Of a stretch of 64,000 bases of DNA, positions 7,994 through 16,457 are shown one piece after another. How positions within the stretch are numbered: position 1 is the first letter of the stretch; each line of letters opens with the position of its first letter. The notes below the pieces were generated by a model, which saw only the letters and a list, made by a program, of their open reading frames with translations, was not told the DNA's origin and did not search any database. Source of the stretch: Acetobacter thailandicus (lineage in GTDB: Bacteria > Pseudomonadota > Alphaproteobacteria > Acetobacterales > Acetobacteraceae); NCBI RefSeq assembly GCF_011516655.1, contig NZ_WOSV01000002.1, positions 248,001 through 312,000 of the forward strand. The letters run 5' to 3'. Made by a program: the position numbers and the translations under genes.

Positions 7994-8721
7994 CGCATAT
8001 AAAGTCCGCTGTTAATGTCGATAATAGAGCCGGTCATTGCCCCGGCATCAGGACGGGCCATTTCAGCCACCATTCGCGCCACGGTTTCCGGCCGTCCGGG
8101 TTCACCTGTGGGCAGGCTGGCAAAGGCTCGTTTTGCGTTTTCTGCCCCGATTGTTTCAGCAACTGACGGCAGGTCAAGCGGGCCAGGGGCTATAGCATTA
8201 ACGGTAATACCGTGTGGTGCCAGGTCACGGGCAAACACTTTTGTCAGTGTATGCACCGCTCCCTTTGATGCGGCATAATGTGCCCCTGTTGCTGTGCCAC
8301 CGTTCTGCCCGGCAAGAGAGCCGATGTTGACAATGCGGCCGCTTTTATCAGCAGCACGCAGACGTCGCGCAAAACGCTGACTAACCAGAAATGTGCCGCG
8401 GAGATTAACCGAAACAATGCTGTCAAAGCTGCCCATGCTAATTTCGAGCAGTTTTTCTGCTTTCATAATGGCTGCATTATTGACCAGCAGCCAGGGCAGA
8501 CCACAACGCTGCTCAACGACATCGAGAGCCTCTTCAACCGCAGACTCAGATGAAACATCAAGCGTAATGGCTATCGCCTGATCGCCAATCTCGTCAGCTG
8601 TTTCCTGGGCCTGAGCTCCATCAATATCAGCAATAACAACCTTATACCCTTCAGAGACCAGGTGCCGCGCAATGCAGGCACCCAGCCCCTTACCACCACC
8701 GGTGATAAGAGCGACGGGCAT
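7990..8721 (-). CDS. iacE: Short-chain dehydrogenase/reductase, IacE-like
   Basis: 243-residue classical SDR: cofactor motif TGGGKGLG (7-14), NNAA (81-84), catalytic S135, Y149 and K153 (YAASK), and an acidic residue after the second strand (ADID) that favours NAD over NADP. In iac clusters IacE is an SDR that works together with the monooxygenase on the oxidised indole acetate intermediate. The ATG at 8721 shares one base with the stop of the preceding beta-subunit gene (TGATG), and a TTG one codon upstream is less likely. A dihydrodiol dehydrogenase role is the main alternative. Confidence 0.8.
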   Translation of the reverse strand: MPVALITGGGKGLGACIARHLVSEGYKVVIADIDGAQAQETADEIGDQAIAITLDVSSESAVEEALDVVEQRCGLPWLLVNNAAIMKAEKLLEISMGSFDSIVSVNLRGTFLVSQRFARRLRAADKSGRIVNIGSLAGQNGGTATGAHYAASKGAVHTLTKVFARDLAPHGITVNAIAPGPLDLPSVAETIGAENAKRAFASLPTGEPGRPETVARMVAEMARPDAGAMTGSIIDINSGLYMR

Positions 8722-9194
8722 CAAAGGATGTAGCTCACAGCGGTCAGAGCTTCAGTCGATGTCAGGAGGCTGACGATTTTACGATCAATTTTGAGACCAG
8801 CATCAGTTTTCACCAGATGGAAGGTCACATTAGCTGAGTAATAGCGCTCACGCCCCTGACGCAGCTCTGTGAGCATCTGTGCGCAGCGCACAACACATTT
8901 TGTCTCATCAGCCTCAAGCATGCGATAACGCCCGTGCATGCGCACCGTGCGTGCCGGTGGCATGGCTGAAATAGCACGCCCACCCAGCAAACGCGTCACA
9001 CGGTTCTGACGCATTTCTGCATTATCATATGCATAGTTTAGTGTTTTTTCATAATCCGTTGCATCCGGATCAATCGGAACAATATAGAGACCTTCAGGCG
9101 TGTAGAGAGACAGCCACTCTTTAAACTGACCATAGTCAAGCAGGTCGGCCTCAAGAGTAATGAACTCAATTGCATCGTTGAGAGTAATGCTCAT
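8721..9194 (-). CDS. iacD: Rieske dioxygenase small (beta) subunit, IacD-like
   Basis: 157 residues of the aromatic-ring-hydroxylating dioxygenase beta-subunit family (NTF2 fold). Typical features are the N-terminal FITLEADLLDYGQFKEWLSLYTPEGLYIVP and the central TRLLGG. The beta subunit has a structural role in the alpha3beta3 oxygenase. It is coupled to the alpha gene by an ATGA overlap and to the SDR gene by TGATG, so the three are made together. Confidence 0.88.
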   Translation of the reverse strand: MSITLNDAIEFITLEADLLDYGQFKEWLSLYTPEGLYIVPIDPDATDYEKTLNYAYDNAEMRQNRVTRLLGGRAISAMPPARTVRMHGRYRMLEADETKCVVRCAQMLTELRQGRERYYSANVTFHLVKTDAGLKIDRKIVSLLTSTEALTAVSYIL

Positions 9195-10471
9195 TGTGCA
9201 GCCTCCTCAGCAGCAGTTTCACAGGTCAGGTCAACCAGCCACTGCTTGTAGGCAGCGCGCATGCCGGTTTCAGCAGTGACATCACTGAACAGGTTACCGC
9301 TTTCACGCTTTGCTTCATGGCCAAGACCACGGTTAAGCAGAATGTCGATGTTATAACCGGCCAGAGCACCACGCTGCACACGGTCCCAGGCTTCAGAATC
9401 ATCAGGCGTACCAAAGCCCATCGGCCCCTGGAAATGCTCATGCAGGCGCAGACGTACTTCGTTAGCAATATCAGGCCCGCCATCCATACCAATCGCGATA
9501 TGACGTATTTCTGTCTGATCAACAGCAAGCGGACGCAGCACACGGAAAAAAGCCATTGAGCAGGCGACATTAGGATAGAGGTTAAGGTTAAAGCCTGAAC
9601 CACCAACAGCTCTTACGATCTGCCTTACTTTCTCAGGCGGATAGTCTTTAGAAAGAGCATCTGCCAGCTCCTGAAAACGCTCCGGAACAGGCGCATCAAG
9701 ATTTTCTTCAAGGTCAATCAGCTCAGGGATCATGACCATCACAGAGTGACCATTACCCAGATCTTCAACAAAACCATCGCCTTCAACAAAGTCGAAGATG
9801 TTCTGTGTTTCGTTATCAACGGAATCAAGGAATGATTTATGAACAATCGGAAAATGATAAGCGTCGGTCGTGTTTTCGAGCTGAATTTTCCAGTTACCAG
9901 GGAAAGTAAATTTATGCTCACCCATGGTTTTAACCGGCCAGCCTGCACCCTGCTTCATAAACAGGTCGATCCAGATTTTTGCCGGGCCAAGCCATTCGTC
10001 AAGCGGCATGATATCCTGGTTAAACGTCGCAAAAATCATACCGTTATATTCTGCAACCTTTAAAGACACGAGCGGCAGTTTGCTCTTATCCAGGCTCTCA
10101 CCATAGCCTTTGGGCTGGGGCACAGCACGCAAAGCACCATCCTGCCCATAAGCCCAGCCATGATAAGGGCAGACAAAGCTGGCTGTTTTGCCACTTTTAT
10201 GCTCACACACCGTTGCTCCGCGATGGCGGCAGCGGTTCAGCAGCACATGCAGCTCACCCTTACGGTCGCGTGAGACAATAACAGGATGCTGACCGATGAA
10301 GGTGGTTATAAAACTTCCTGGTTCAGGCAGGTCACTGCGATGCGCAACCCATATCCAGTTACGCTTAAAAATACTGTCCATCTCCATATCGTAGAGAGCG
10401 GCATTATTATAAATTGAACCATCCGCACGGTCTTCATTTACCAGGGATGCGGGATCTGGAAGAATGGTCAT
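9191..10471 (-). CDS. iacC: Rieske dioxygenase large (alpha) subunit, IacC-like
   Basis: About 426 residues. Counting from an upstream ATG at 10480, the Rieske [2Fe-2S] motif is C84-R-H86 and C104-P-Y-H107 (CRH and CPYHGW). The mononuclear iron site shows bridging D206 and histidines H209 and H214 in TTDAYHFPIVH. This is the oxygenase component of a benzoate/anthranilate-like ring-hydroxylating dioxygenase. ATG 10471 has AAGGA eight bases upstream and is preferred; ATG 10480 has that site directly abutting. Following an IacA-like gene and followed by beta, SDR and reductase genes, it fits IacC. The substrate cannot be read from sequence. Confidence 0.85.
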   Translation of the reverse strand: MTILPDPASLVNEDRADGSIYNNAALYDMEMDSIFKRNWIWVAHRSDLPEPGSFITTFIGQHPVIVSRDRKGELHVLLNRCRHRGATVCEHKSGKTASFVCPYHGWAYGQDGALRAVPQPKGYGESLDKSKLPLVSLKVAEYNGMIFATFNQDIMPLDEWLGPAKIWIDLFMKQGAGWPVKTMGEHKFTFPGNWKIQLENTTDAYHFPIVHKSFLDSVDNETQNIFDFVEGDGFVEDLGNGHSVMVMIPELIDLEENLDAPVPERFQELADALSKDYPPEKVRQIVRAVGGSGFNLNLYPNVACSMAFFRVLRPLAVDQTEIRHIAIGMDGGPDIANEVRLRLHEHFQGPMGFGTPDDSEAWDRVQRGALAGYNIDILLNRGLGHEAKRESGNLFSDVTAETGMRAAYKQWLVDLTCETAAEEAAQ

Positions 10472-10530
10472 ATTTTTCATCCTTACTCTGTATAGTCAGG
10501 CATATTGCGACGTGTCTGGCCCTGGAAGCC

Positions 10531-11682
10531 TCAGGGGTAACCGGGCCGTCCCCCGCGTCCAAGTTCTACTTTTCCGGCTGCTTCATAATTGCCGGAAGCC
10601 ATAAAGGCATGCTGTGCAACGACTGCGCAGTCCTGCAGACAGCGACCCAGAATATGGTCAGCCTGAACAGCGGCAATCCCACCGATTGTGAAACATTTAC
10701 GAGCCACGCTGAAAGAAGCCTGGGCAGCATGAGTTGCAGCCAGACGCACAGCATTTGCATCTGCTTCGGTGGCACTCTCTCCTGCACTCAGGCGCGCCCA
10801 GACGTTATGGGTTGTCTCATAAAAAAGCGCACGGGCGGCAGACAGCTCTGCCTCAGCCTCCCCAACCAGCAACTGCACATAAGGGCGGTCACCCAGAGCC
10901 GGCGCACCGGTGATAGAGCGACGCTCTCCCATAATAAGAACCTCGTTAAGAGCACGCCGGGCACAACCCAGCCCGACCACACTCAGCACCTGAGCTGCAA
11001 GAGCAAGAGAGGGGTAAGCATAAAGCGGGCTTTCAAGAGTGGGCTTACCACCGCGGGTAAATGTCCATTCTTCTGATACAAAGACTTTATCCACGACCAC
11101 ATCATGGCTGCCTGTTGCGCTCAGACCAATTGTGTTCCAGGTTTCATCAATCGTTACTGCAGAAGCTGGCATAACAGCCGTGCGGGGCAACCCGCTGCTT
11201 TCACCTTCTACGGCGATACCGACACCAATCATCGATGCTCCGGTGCACCCGCTGGCATAAGGCCAGCGACCACTCACCACAAAACCACCGTCACCAGCCT
11301 GCACTTTTTGCGGCGGGAAGATAGCGCCGGCAAACACGACATCCGGCCCGTCGGCATAAAATTTATGCAGGGTTTCAAGCGGTAAAGCTGCAAGATACGT
11401 TGCTGACACACCAAAGCTTGCCACCCAGCCGCATGAGGCATCGGCTTCAGCTATTGTCTCTACCAGACCAAGAAAATCAGCCGGACCAAGCTCGAGGCCA
11501 CCAAACTGTTTTAAAACCAGAGCACGATACACACCAATAGTGCGAAATCTGTTTACAATATCCTGAGGAATACGGCGCATGGCGCGATAATCGAGGGCAT
11601 TTTTCCGGATGATCGCCAGCGTCTCTTCAAGGACACCGCCTTCCAGAAATACCTCTGCCGCCCGGGGAGAATTATTAAGCAT
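10531..11682 (-). CDS. iacA: Acyl-CoA-dehydrogenase-like flavin monooxygenase, IacA-like
   Basis: 383 residues with the three-domain fold of group D flavin monooxygenases (acyl-CoA-dehydrogenase-like; relatives HsaA, HpaH C2 and IacA). Visible blocks are FGGLELGPADFLGLVETIAEAD at about 61-82, CGWVASFG, GRWPYASGC, the central beta domain GLSATGSHDV, and a C-terminal helical bundle. The acyl-CoA-dehydrogenase catalytic glutamate context is not evident. It needs reduced flavin from a separate reductase, and the IacG-like gene lies in the same operon. IacA starts indole-3-acetate breakdown and can turn indole to indigo. First gene of the leftward operon, facing the aldehyde dehydrogenase across a shared control region. 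Confidence 0.8.
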   Translation of the reverse strand: MLNNSPRAAEVFLEGGVLEETLAIIRKNALDYRAMRRIPQDIVNRFRTIGVYRALVLKQFGGLELGPADFLGLVETIAEADASCGWVASFGVSATYLAALPLETLHKFYADGPDVVFAGAIFPPQKVQAGDGGFVVSGRWPYASGCTGASMIGVGIAVEGESSGLPRTAVMPASAVTIDETWNTIGLSATGSHDVVVDKVFVSEEWTFTRGGKPTLESPLYAYPSLALAAQVLSVVGLGCARRALNEVLIMGERRSITGAPALGDRPYVQLLVGEAEAELSAARALFYETTHNVWARLSAGESATEADANAVRLAATHAAQASFSVARKCFTIGGIAAVQADHILGRCLQDCAVVAQHAFMASGNYEAAGKVELGRGGRPGYP

Positions 11683-11813
11683 CTGTATATTCTCGATCAG
11701 TCACGGGAACAGGTGTTCTGCCCCTCAGTTCACCATGGACTTGCGGAACAGACTGCTCCGTGTCCTCTGATTTTTGTCTACGTTATATTGCTATCCATTT
11801 CAAGTAATTTTTC

Positions 11814-11833
11814 TATCGATATCGAATCGATTC
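11814..11833. promoter_or_regulatory. Two overlapping operator palindromes
   Basis: TCGATATCGA (11816-11825) and GAATCGATTC (11824-11833) are each perfect 10-base palindromes sharing two bases. They lie about 135 bases upstream of the IacA-like start. The first resembles sites of MarR-family repressors, fitting the MarR gene at 15886; the second, with a central CG, resembles LacI-family sites. No binding data are available. Confidence 0.55.
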
Positions 11834-12054
11834 TAGCGAACATCTTTTCGTTTAAAGTGCCGGATTAATCACCATTTTTACGAATCAAACTCAGAAAAAC
11901 CCTTTATTTTTAATTGTAAAAAATAGTTTAAGTTCTTTCGTCCACATTAAAATAAACTCTGCGGCGCAGTTTCCTGCACCTTCTGTAAAAAACAAAATTT
12001 TATACATGAACATTCTCTTGAAAATGAAAATTATCACCCTTAATGTCATTGCTG

Positions 12055-12066
12055 TTTCGATATAAT
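12055..12066 (+). promoter_or_regulatory. Candidate -10 box overlapping TCGATAT operator half-site
   Basis: TTTCGATATAAT contains a consensus -10 hexamer TATAAT at 12061-12066 that overlaps a TCGATAT half-site. A repressor bound here would block RNA polymerase for the aldehyde dehydrogenase operon. I see no convincing -35 at standard spacing. Confidence 0.45.
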
Positions 12067-12110
12067 ACATCCCCCGACCGGACCACCCCCATCATCATAA
12101 AGGTCGTGCC

Positions 12111-13604
12111 ATGCCTGAAATTTCTATTTTGCCTGCCGTCCAGACTTTTATAGAGCAGACACACCAGCTCTATATTGATGGCCGCTATACACCGGCGCAA
12201 AGCACTGACACGCTTGCTGTATTCAACCCGGCTACAGGCCAGCAAATCAGCTCCGTTCCCAATGCTTCAGCAGAAGATGTTGATCGTGCTGTTGCTTCAG
12301 CGCACAAGGCATTCACATCAGGTGTGTGGCGCAACCTGCCCCCCTGCGCACGTGAAGCCACCCTCCTTAAACTCGCAACTCTGGTCGAACGCGACGCAGA
12401 AATTCTGGCGCAGCTGGAAACTCTTGAGCAAGGGCAGTCTGTCGTTCTGTCACGCATTCTCGAAGCAGGTGGTGCGTGTAACTGGATACGTTATGTTGCC
12501 GGACTTTCTACTAAAATCACCGGTCAGACACTGGATGTTTCCATACCTCTCCCACCCGGGGCACGTTATACAGCCATGACCCGCAAGGAGCCCGTGGGCG
12601 TTGTCGCGGGTATTGTGCCATGGAACTTCCCCCTGTTAATCGCTGTGTGGAAAGTCCTGCCGGCACTGGCTGCCGGCTGCTGCGTTGTCGCCAAACCTGC
12701 TGACACCACTCCGCTGACGCTCCTTTATCTGGCACATCTGGCAACTGAAGCCGGCGTGCCAGACGGAGTTTTTAATGTTGTCACCGGTGCAGGCACAACA
12801 ACCGGGGATGCGCTTATCCGTCATCCGCAAATTGCAAAAATCAGCTTTACCGGCTCAACTCCTGTCGGCAAACATATTGCCGTTGTCAGCGCGGATCGCC
12901 TGACCCGCCTCTCTCTCGAACTGGGAGGGAAAAACCCGGCTCTGGTGCTGGCTGATGCCGACCCTGAACAGGTCATTTCAGGCCTTGCTATGGCAGGCTA
13001 TATAAACCAGGGGCAGGTCTGTGCCGCCTGCTCACGCGTATATATTGAAGGCCCTCTGTTTGATACCATTGCCGAAGGCCTGAAAAATGCTTTAGCCAGC
13101 ATGAAACCCGGCCCTGGCATGGATGAAACAACACAGATTAATCCGGTTGCTTCTCTGGCTCACCAGCAAAAAGTTCTCAGCTATATTCAGGATGCCGTTA
13201 ATGCAGGCGCTGACATTGCATGGGGACAGGAGCCACCACAAAATGGCGGTTTTTATGTACGCCCGGCCCTGATCCTCAACCCGGACCCATCACTCAGGCT
13301 TGCACGAGAAGAAGTGTTCGGACCTGTCATGACCCTTACACGCGTTGAAAGCGCTGAAGAAGGTCTGGCTTTAGCCAATGACTGCGAGTTTGGGCTTGCA
13401 GCCAGTGTCTGGACCCGCAGCCTGGCACAGGCAATGGAGCTGCCGCCTCGCATGCAGGCCGGCACCGTATGGGTTAACAGCCACGTTATGATCGACCCCA
13501 ACATGCCTTTTGGCGGCGTTAAAAACTCTGGCCTTGGCAAAGATTTTGGGACCGGCTGGCTCGATGCTTTTACAGAAACAAAGGCGATCTGCATCCGCCA
13601 CTAA
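12111..13604 (+). CDS. Aldehyde dehydrogenase, (indole-)acetaldehyde type
   Basis: 497-residue NAD(P)-dependent aldehyde dehydrogenase, cytoplasmic, without signal peptide. Oxyanion/cofactor motif PWNFP (170-174), FTGST (246-250), general base E270 in LELGGK, and catalytic C304 in NQGQVC are all present, so it should be active. The overall pattern is that of the betaine/phenylacetaldehyde dehydrogenase branch. Placed divergently from the IacA-like operon and 20 bases before a PQQ alcohol dehydrogenase, it would suit oxidation of an aryl acetaldehyde such as indole-3-acetaldehyde to the acid. That substrate is an inference from context; a general aldehyde scavenger remains possible. Confidence 0.85.
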   Translation: MPEISILPAVQTFIEQTHQLYIDGRYTPAQSTDTLAVFNPATGQQISSVPNASAEDVDRAVASAHKAFTSGVWRNLPPCAREATLLKLATLVERDAEILAQLETLEQGQSVVLSRILEAGGACNWIRYVAGLSTKITGQTLDVSIPLPPGARYTAMTRKEPVGVVAGIVPWNFPLLIAVWKVLPALAAGCCVVAKPADTTPLTLLYLAHLATEAGVPDGVFNVVTGAGTTTGDALIRHPQIAKISFTGSTPVGKHIAVVSADRLTRLSLELGGKNPALVLADADPEQVISGLAMAGYINQGQVCAACSRVYIEGPLFDTIAEGLKNALASMKPGPGMDETTQINPVASLAHQQKVLSYIQDAVNAGADIAWGQEPPQNGGFYVRPALILNPDPSLRLAREEVFGPVMTLTRVESAEEGLALANDCEFGLAASVWTRSLAQAMELPPRMQAGTVWVNSHVMIDPNMPFGGVKNSGLGKDFGTGWLDAFTETKAICIRH

Positions 13605-13624
13605 CAGAAAAGGTTTATTCCGCT

Positions 13625-15736
13625 ATGCGTCGCCCCCTCTCCTTTTCTGCCCGGCGCCGCCTTTCAGGGCTTGGTGCCGCCATCGCTCTGAGTGCAGCTG
13701 CCCCCGCGGCTGCACAAACTCCGGAGCCTGCTGCTGCAAACTGGCCTATGCATGGCCGCACAACGACTGAGCAACGTTTCAGCCCGCTGAAGCAGATTAA
13801 TACCGAAACAATTTCCCGCCTTGGCCTGGCCTGGTATCAGGACTTTGACACCCTGCGGGGCCAGGAAGGCACCCCCCTGGTTATTGACGGGGTGATGTAT
13901 GTCACCACTAACTGGAGCAAGGTAGAGGCTGTTAAAGCTGATACCGGCGAAGTTTTATGGCGCTATGACCCGCGTGTACCTGGCAATATTGCCGTGCGCG
14001 GGTGCTGTGATACGGTCAACCGCGGAGCAGCTTACTCTGACGGTCGTGTTTTTGTTGGCACTTACGACGGCCGCCTTCAGGCACTGGATGCAAAAACCGG
14101 CACCCTGCTGTGGAGCGTCAACACCATACCTGAAGAAGCCACACTGGGTGGCATTCGCTCCTACACCATTGATGGTGCACCCCGCGTAGCCAAAGGCGTT
14201 GTGATTATCGGCAACGGCGGCTCAGAATTTGGTGCGCGAGGCTTTGTCTCTGGCTTTGATGCGAAAACCGGTGCGCTGAAATGGCGTTTTTACACTGTTC
14301 CGGCCCCTGGCAACAAACCAGATGGTGCAGCATCAGACAGCGTGCTGCACAACAAAGTTTACAAAACATGGAGCCCGACCGGGGCCTGGACGCAATCTGG
14401 CGGTGGTGGCACCGTATGGGATTCTATCGTCTATGACCCTGAGACCGACCTCGTTTATCTGGGTGTTGGCAATGGCTCACCCTGGAACTACAGCATACGT
14501 TCAAACGGCACAGGCGATAACCTCTTCCTTGGAAGCATCGTTGCCGTTCGGCCAGAAACTGGTGAGTATGTATGGCATTTTCAGGAAACACCAATGGACC
14601 AGTGGGACTTTACAGCCTCACAGCCCATGATGATTCTTGATCTGATTATTAACGGGCAAAAACGTCACGTGCTGGCACAGGCGCCTAAAAACGGCTTTTT
14701 CTATCTGCTTGATGCCGCCACAGGTGAATTTATTTCTGCTACACCTTATACATTCCTCAACTGGGCGAAGGGTGTAGACCCGAAAACAGGCCGGCCTAAC
14801 TTTGTGCCTGATGCTTTATGGTCACTCACAGACAAAACATGGATGGGCATTCCCGGCTCGCTGGGAGGACATAACTGGGCTCCTATGGCTTATAGCCCTG
14901 ACACCGGCTATGTTTATATACCGGCACAGCAGCTGCCAGAACCATTCCACACCGAGAAGAACTTTAAGCTCCATAAAATGGGCGTTAATCTCGGCATTGA
15001 TATGGCTGGCCTGCCAGATGACCAGAAGATTATCGATGCCGTTGACAGCGGCCTGAAAGGCTGGCTTGAGGCATGGGACCCCGTTGCCCGCAAAGTTGCC
15101 TTTACTGTGCCACATGCAACACCATGGAACGGTGGTGTACTGGCAACAGCAGGTAACCTGGTGTTTCAGGGGCTGGCTACGGGTGGGTTTGAGGCATATG
15201 ACGCCCGCACCGGTAAACCTCTCTACCACTTTGATGCTCATAGTGGCATTGTAGCGCCACCGGTCTCTTACGCTGTGAATGGCCGTCAGTATATTGCCGT
15301 TGAAGTAGGCTGGGGTGGTGTATTCCCCCTGATGGGTGGCGCCATGGCGCGCTATGCCAATAAAAGCGTTAACCACTCCCGCCTGCTGGTGTTTGCCCTG
15401 GACGGAAAAGAAACTCTGCCCCAGGAGACACATACCGGCCAGATACCCATTCGCACAACGGCAACATTTGACCCTGCACATGCAACCAGAGGGTATGACC
15501 TTTACCAGCATTTCTGCATGGCCTGTCACGGCGACAATGCTGTTGCCGGCGGCGTACTGCCTGACCTGCGCTCATCAGGCACGCTGGACAGCAAAGAGGG
15601 TTTTTATGCCGTTGTGGGCCGTGGCGCACTTGAAAACTATGGCATGGTGGGCTTTTCAAAAGTCTTAACCCCACAGGATATCGACGATATCCGGCAGTTT
15701 TTAATTCGCCGTTCACTCTCCCAGAAACCTCAGTAA
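13625..15736 (+). CDS. Quinohemoprotein (PQQ, haem c) alcohol dehydrogenase
   Basis: 703-residue periplasmic type II alcohol dehydrogenase. A cleavable signal peptide ends near AAAPAAAQ (about 23-31). The eight-bladed propeller has tryptophan-docking repeats (for example GEVLWRYDPR, GTLLWSVNT) and the vicinal disulfide cysteines C127-C128 in RGCCDTVNRG. The acidic PMDQWDF holds the probable catalytic aspartate. The C-terminal cytochrome c domain has C631-M-A-C634-H635 and a likely axial methionine M674. Electrons would pass to a cytochrome or ubiquinone. Paired with a cytoplasmic aldehyde dehydrogenase it oxidises a primary alcohol; tryptophol is my proposed substrate, other aryl or alkyl alcohols are possible. 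Confidence 0.88.
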   Translation: MRRPLSFSARRRLSGLGAAIALSAAAPAAAQTPEPAAANWPMHGRTTTEQRFSPLKQINTETISRLGLAWYQDFDTLRGQEGTPLVIDGVMYVTTNWSKVEAVKADTGEVLWRYDPRVPGNIAVRGCCDTVNRGAAYSDGRVFVGTYDGRLQALDAKTGTLLWSVNTIPEEATLGGIRSYTIDGAPRVAKGVVIIGNGGSEFGARGFVSGFDAKTGALKWRFYTVPAPGNKPDGAASDSVLHNKVYKTWSPTGAWTQSGGGGTVWDSIVYDPETDLVYLGVGNGSPWNYSIRSNGTGDNLFLGSIVAVRPETGEYVWHFQETPMDQWDFTASQPMMILDLIINGQKRHVLAQAPKNGFFYLLDAATGEFISATPYTFLNWAKGVDPKTGRPNFVPDALWSLTDKTWMGIPGSLGGHNWAPMAYSPDTGYVYIPAQQLPEPFHTEKNFKLHKMGVNLGIDMAGLPDDQKIIDAVDSGLKGWLEAWDPVARKVAFTVPHATPWNGGVLATAGNLVFQGLATGGFEAYDARTGKPLYHFDAHSGIVAPPVSYAVNGRQYIAVEVGWGGVFPLMGGAMARYANKSVNHSRLLVFALDGKETLPQETHTGQIPIRTTATFDPAHATRGYDLYQHFCMACHGDNAVAGGVLPDLRSSGTLDSKEGFYAVVGRGALENYGMVGFSKVLTPQDIDDIRQFLIRRSLSQKPQ

Positions 15737-15760
15737 TATCAGCCATAATCACCATCATAA

Positions 15761-15796
15761 GTGTTAAGGAGGCTGCGCAGCACCCCTCCTTAACAC
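15761..15796 (+). terminator. Strong hairpin after the alcohol dehydrogenase gene
   Basis: GTGTTAAGGAGG (15761-15772) and CCTCCTTAACAC (15785-15796) form a perfect 12-base-pair stem with a 12-base loop, 24 bases after the stop codon. There is no T run, so termination may be partial or the hairpin may protect the upstream mRNA while allowing read-through into the MarR gene. Confidence 0.6.
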
Positions 15797-15885
15797 CCTG
15801 GCTGACTGCTGCACGCAGCAAACTTCTATAAGATAACTTCACACACCCCGGTAAAAACGCTAGGGAGAAGGCAATATTAAGGAAA

Positions 15886-16374
15886 GTGAGACGTGCAGTG
15901 ATCAGAAAAAAGACCAGCAAGACATGGCGCTCTGCTGACCCCCAGGACCCTCTGTTTTCTGCTGACTCCTCACCTTTTTTCCACCTGGCCCGACTGGTGG
16001 GGCTGTATCAGCTCCGCATGGATACACACCTCAAGCGTGTGGGGATGGATATGTCGCGCTGGCGTGTGCTTGCCATTCTGCATGAAGAAGAATGTGCCCC
16101 GATGAGCCGCATTGCCGAGCTGGCTGTGTTTCGCATCTCAACAACGACCAAGCTGATCTACCGTATGGAAAATGAAGGCCTGACGAGCACATCTGTCTCA
16201 GAGCAGGATGGCCGCGTGACGGAAGTACGCCTGACCAGTAAAGGACGTGAAGCCTTTGAGGGAGTGCGCTCTGTTGCCTCGCTCATTTTCGAACGCGCTT
16301 TTCATGACTGCAATGATGATGAGATACAAACTCTCCTCAAAATCTGCCGTAAACTATATAACAATCTTTATTAA
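15886..16374 (+). CDS. iacR: MarR-family regulator, IacR-like
   Basis: 162-residue MarR protein with the winged helix at about 54-115: WRVLAILHEEECAPMSRIAELAVFRISTTTKLIYRMENEGL and the wing SVSEQDGRVTEVRLTSKG. The start is GTG 15886 or GTG 15898; AAGGA at 15879-15883 is close to the first and somewhat far from the second. MarR proteins of catabolic clusters usually repress until an aromatic acid binds, and IacR of Pseudomonas is a MarR repressor of iac genes. It is the third gene of the aldehyde/alcohol dehydrogenase unit, separated by a hairpin. The TCGATATCGA palindromes are its probable targets. Confidence 0.8.
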   Translation: MRRAVIRKKTSKTWRSADPQDPLFSADSSPFFHLARLVGLYQLRMDTHLKRVGMDMSRWRVLAILHEEECAPMSRIAELAVFRISTTTKLIYRMENEGLTSTSVSEQDGRVTEVRLTSKGREAFEGVRSVASLIFERAFHDCNDDEIQTLLKICRKLYNNLY

Positions 16375-16457
16375 AAAATGGCCTCTGCATTTAAGGTGAA
16401 ATTATTACCCGCAATACAAAGGCCACTATATACTCTTTAATTTTTAACAGACCCTCT

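Larger units (their letters stand above)
11683..12110. promoter_or_regulatory. Divergent control region of the catabolic island
   Basis: 428 bases between the IacA-like gene (leftward) and the aldehyde dehydrogenase (rightward), AT-rich, with no coding frame. It contains the palindromes TCGATATCGA (11816-11825) and GAATCGATTC (11824-11833), and TTTCGATATAAT at 12055-12066 whose last six bases form a good -10 box about 45 bases before the rightward start. These are the likely operators and promoters for both operons. Confidence 0.65.

Noticed and set aside
9191..11682. Benzoate or anthranilate dioxygenase operon
   Set aside because: The Rieske subunits alone would allow this, but the accompanying IacA-like monooxygenase, flavin reductase, amidase and SnoaL-like gene are not part of benzoate or anthranilate pathways.
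10531..11682. Fatty-acid acyl-CoA dehydrogenase
   Set aside because: The fold matches, but the gene heads an aromatic oxygenase operon that includes a flavin reductase, and the pattern is that of group D flavin monooxygenases.
16380..16440. Terminator between the MarR and MFS genes
   Set aside because: TGGCCT and AGGCCA can pair, but only six bases with a loop over 30 bases long; too weak to call.
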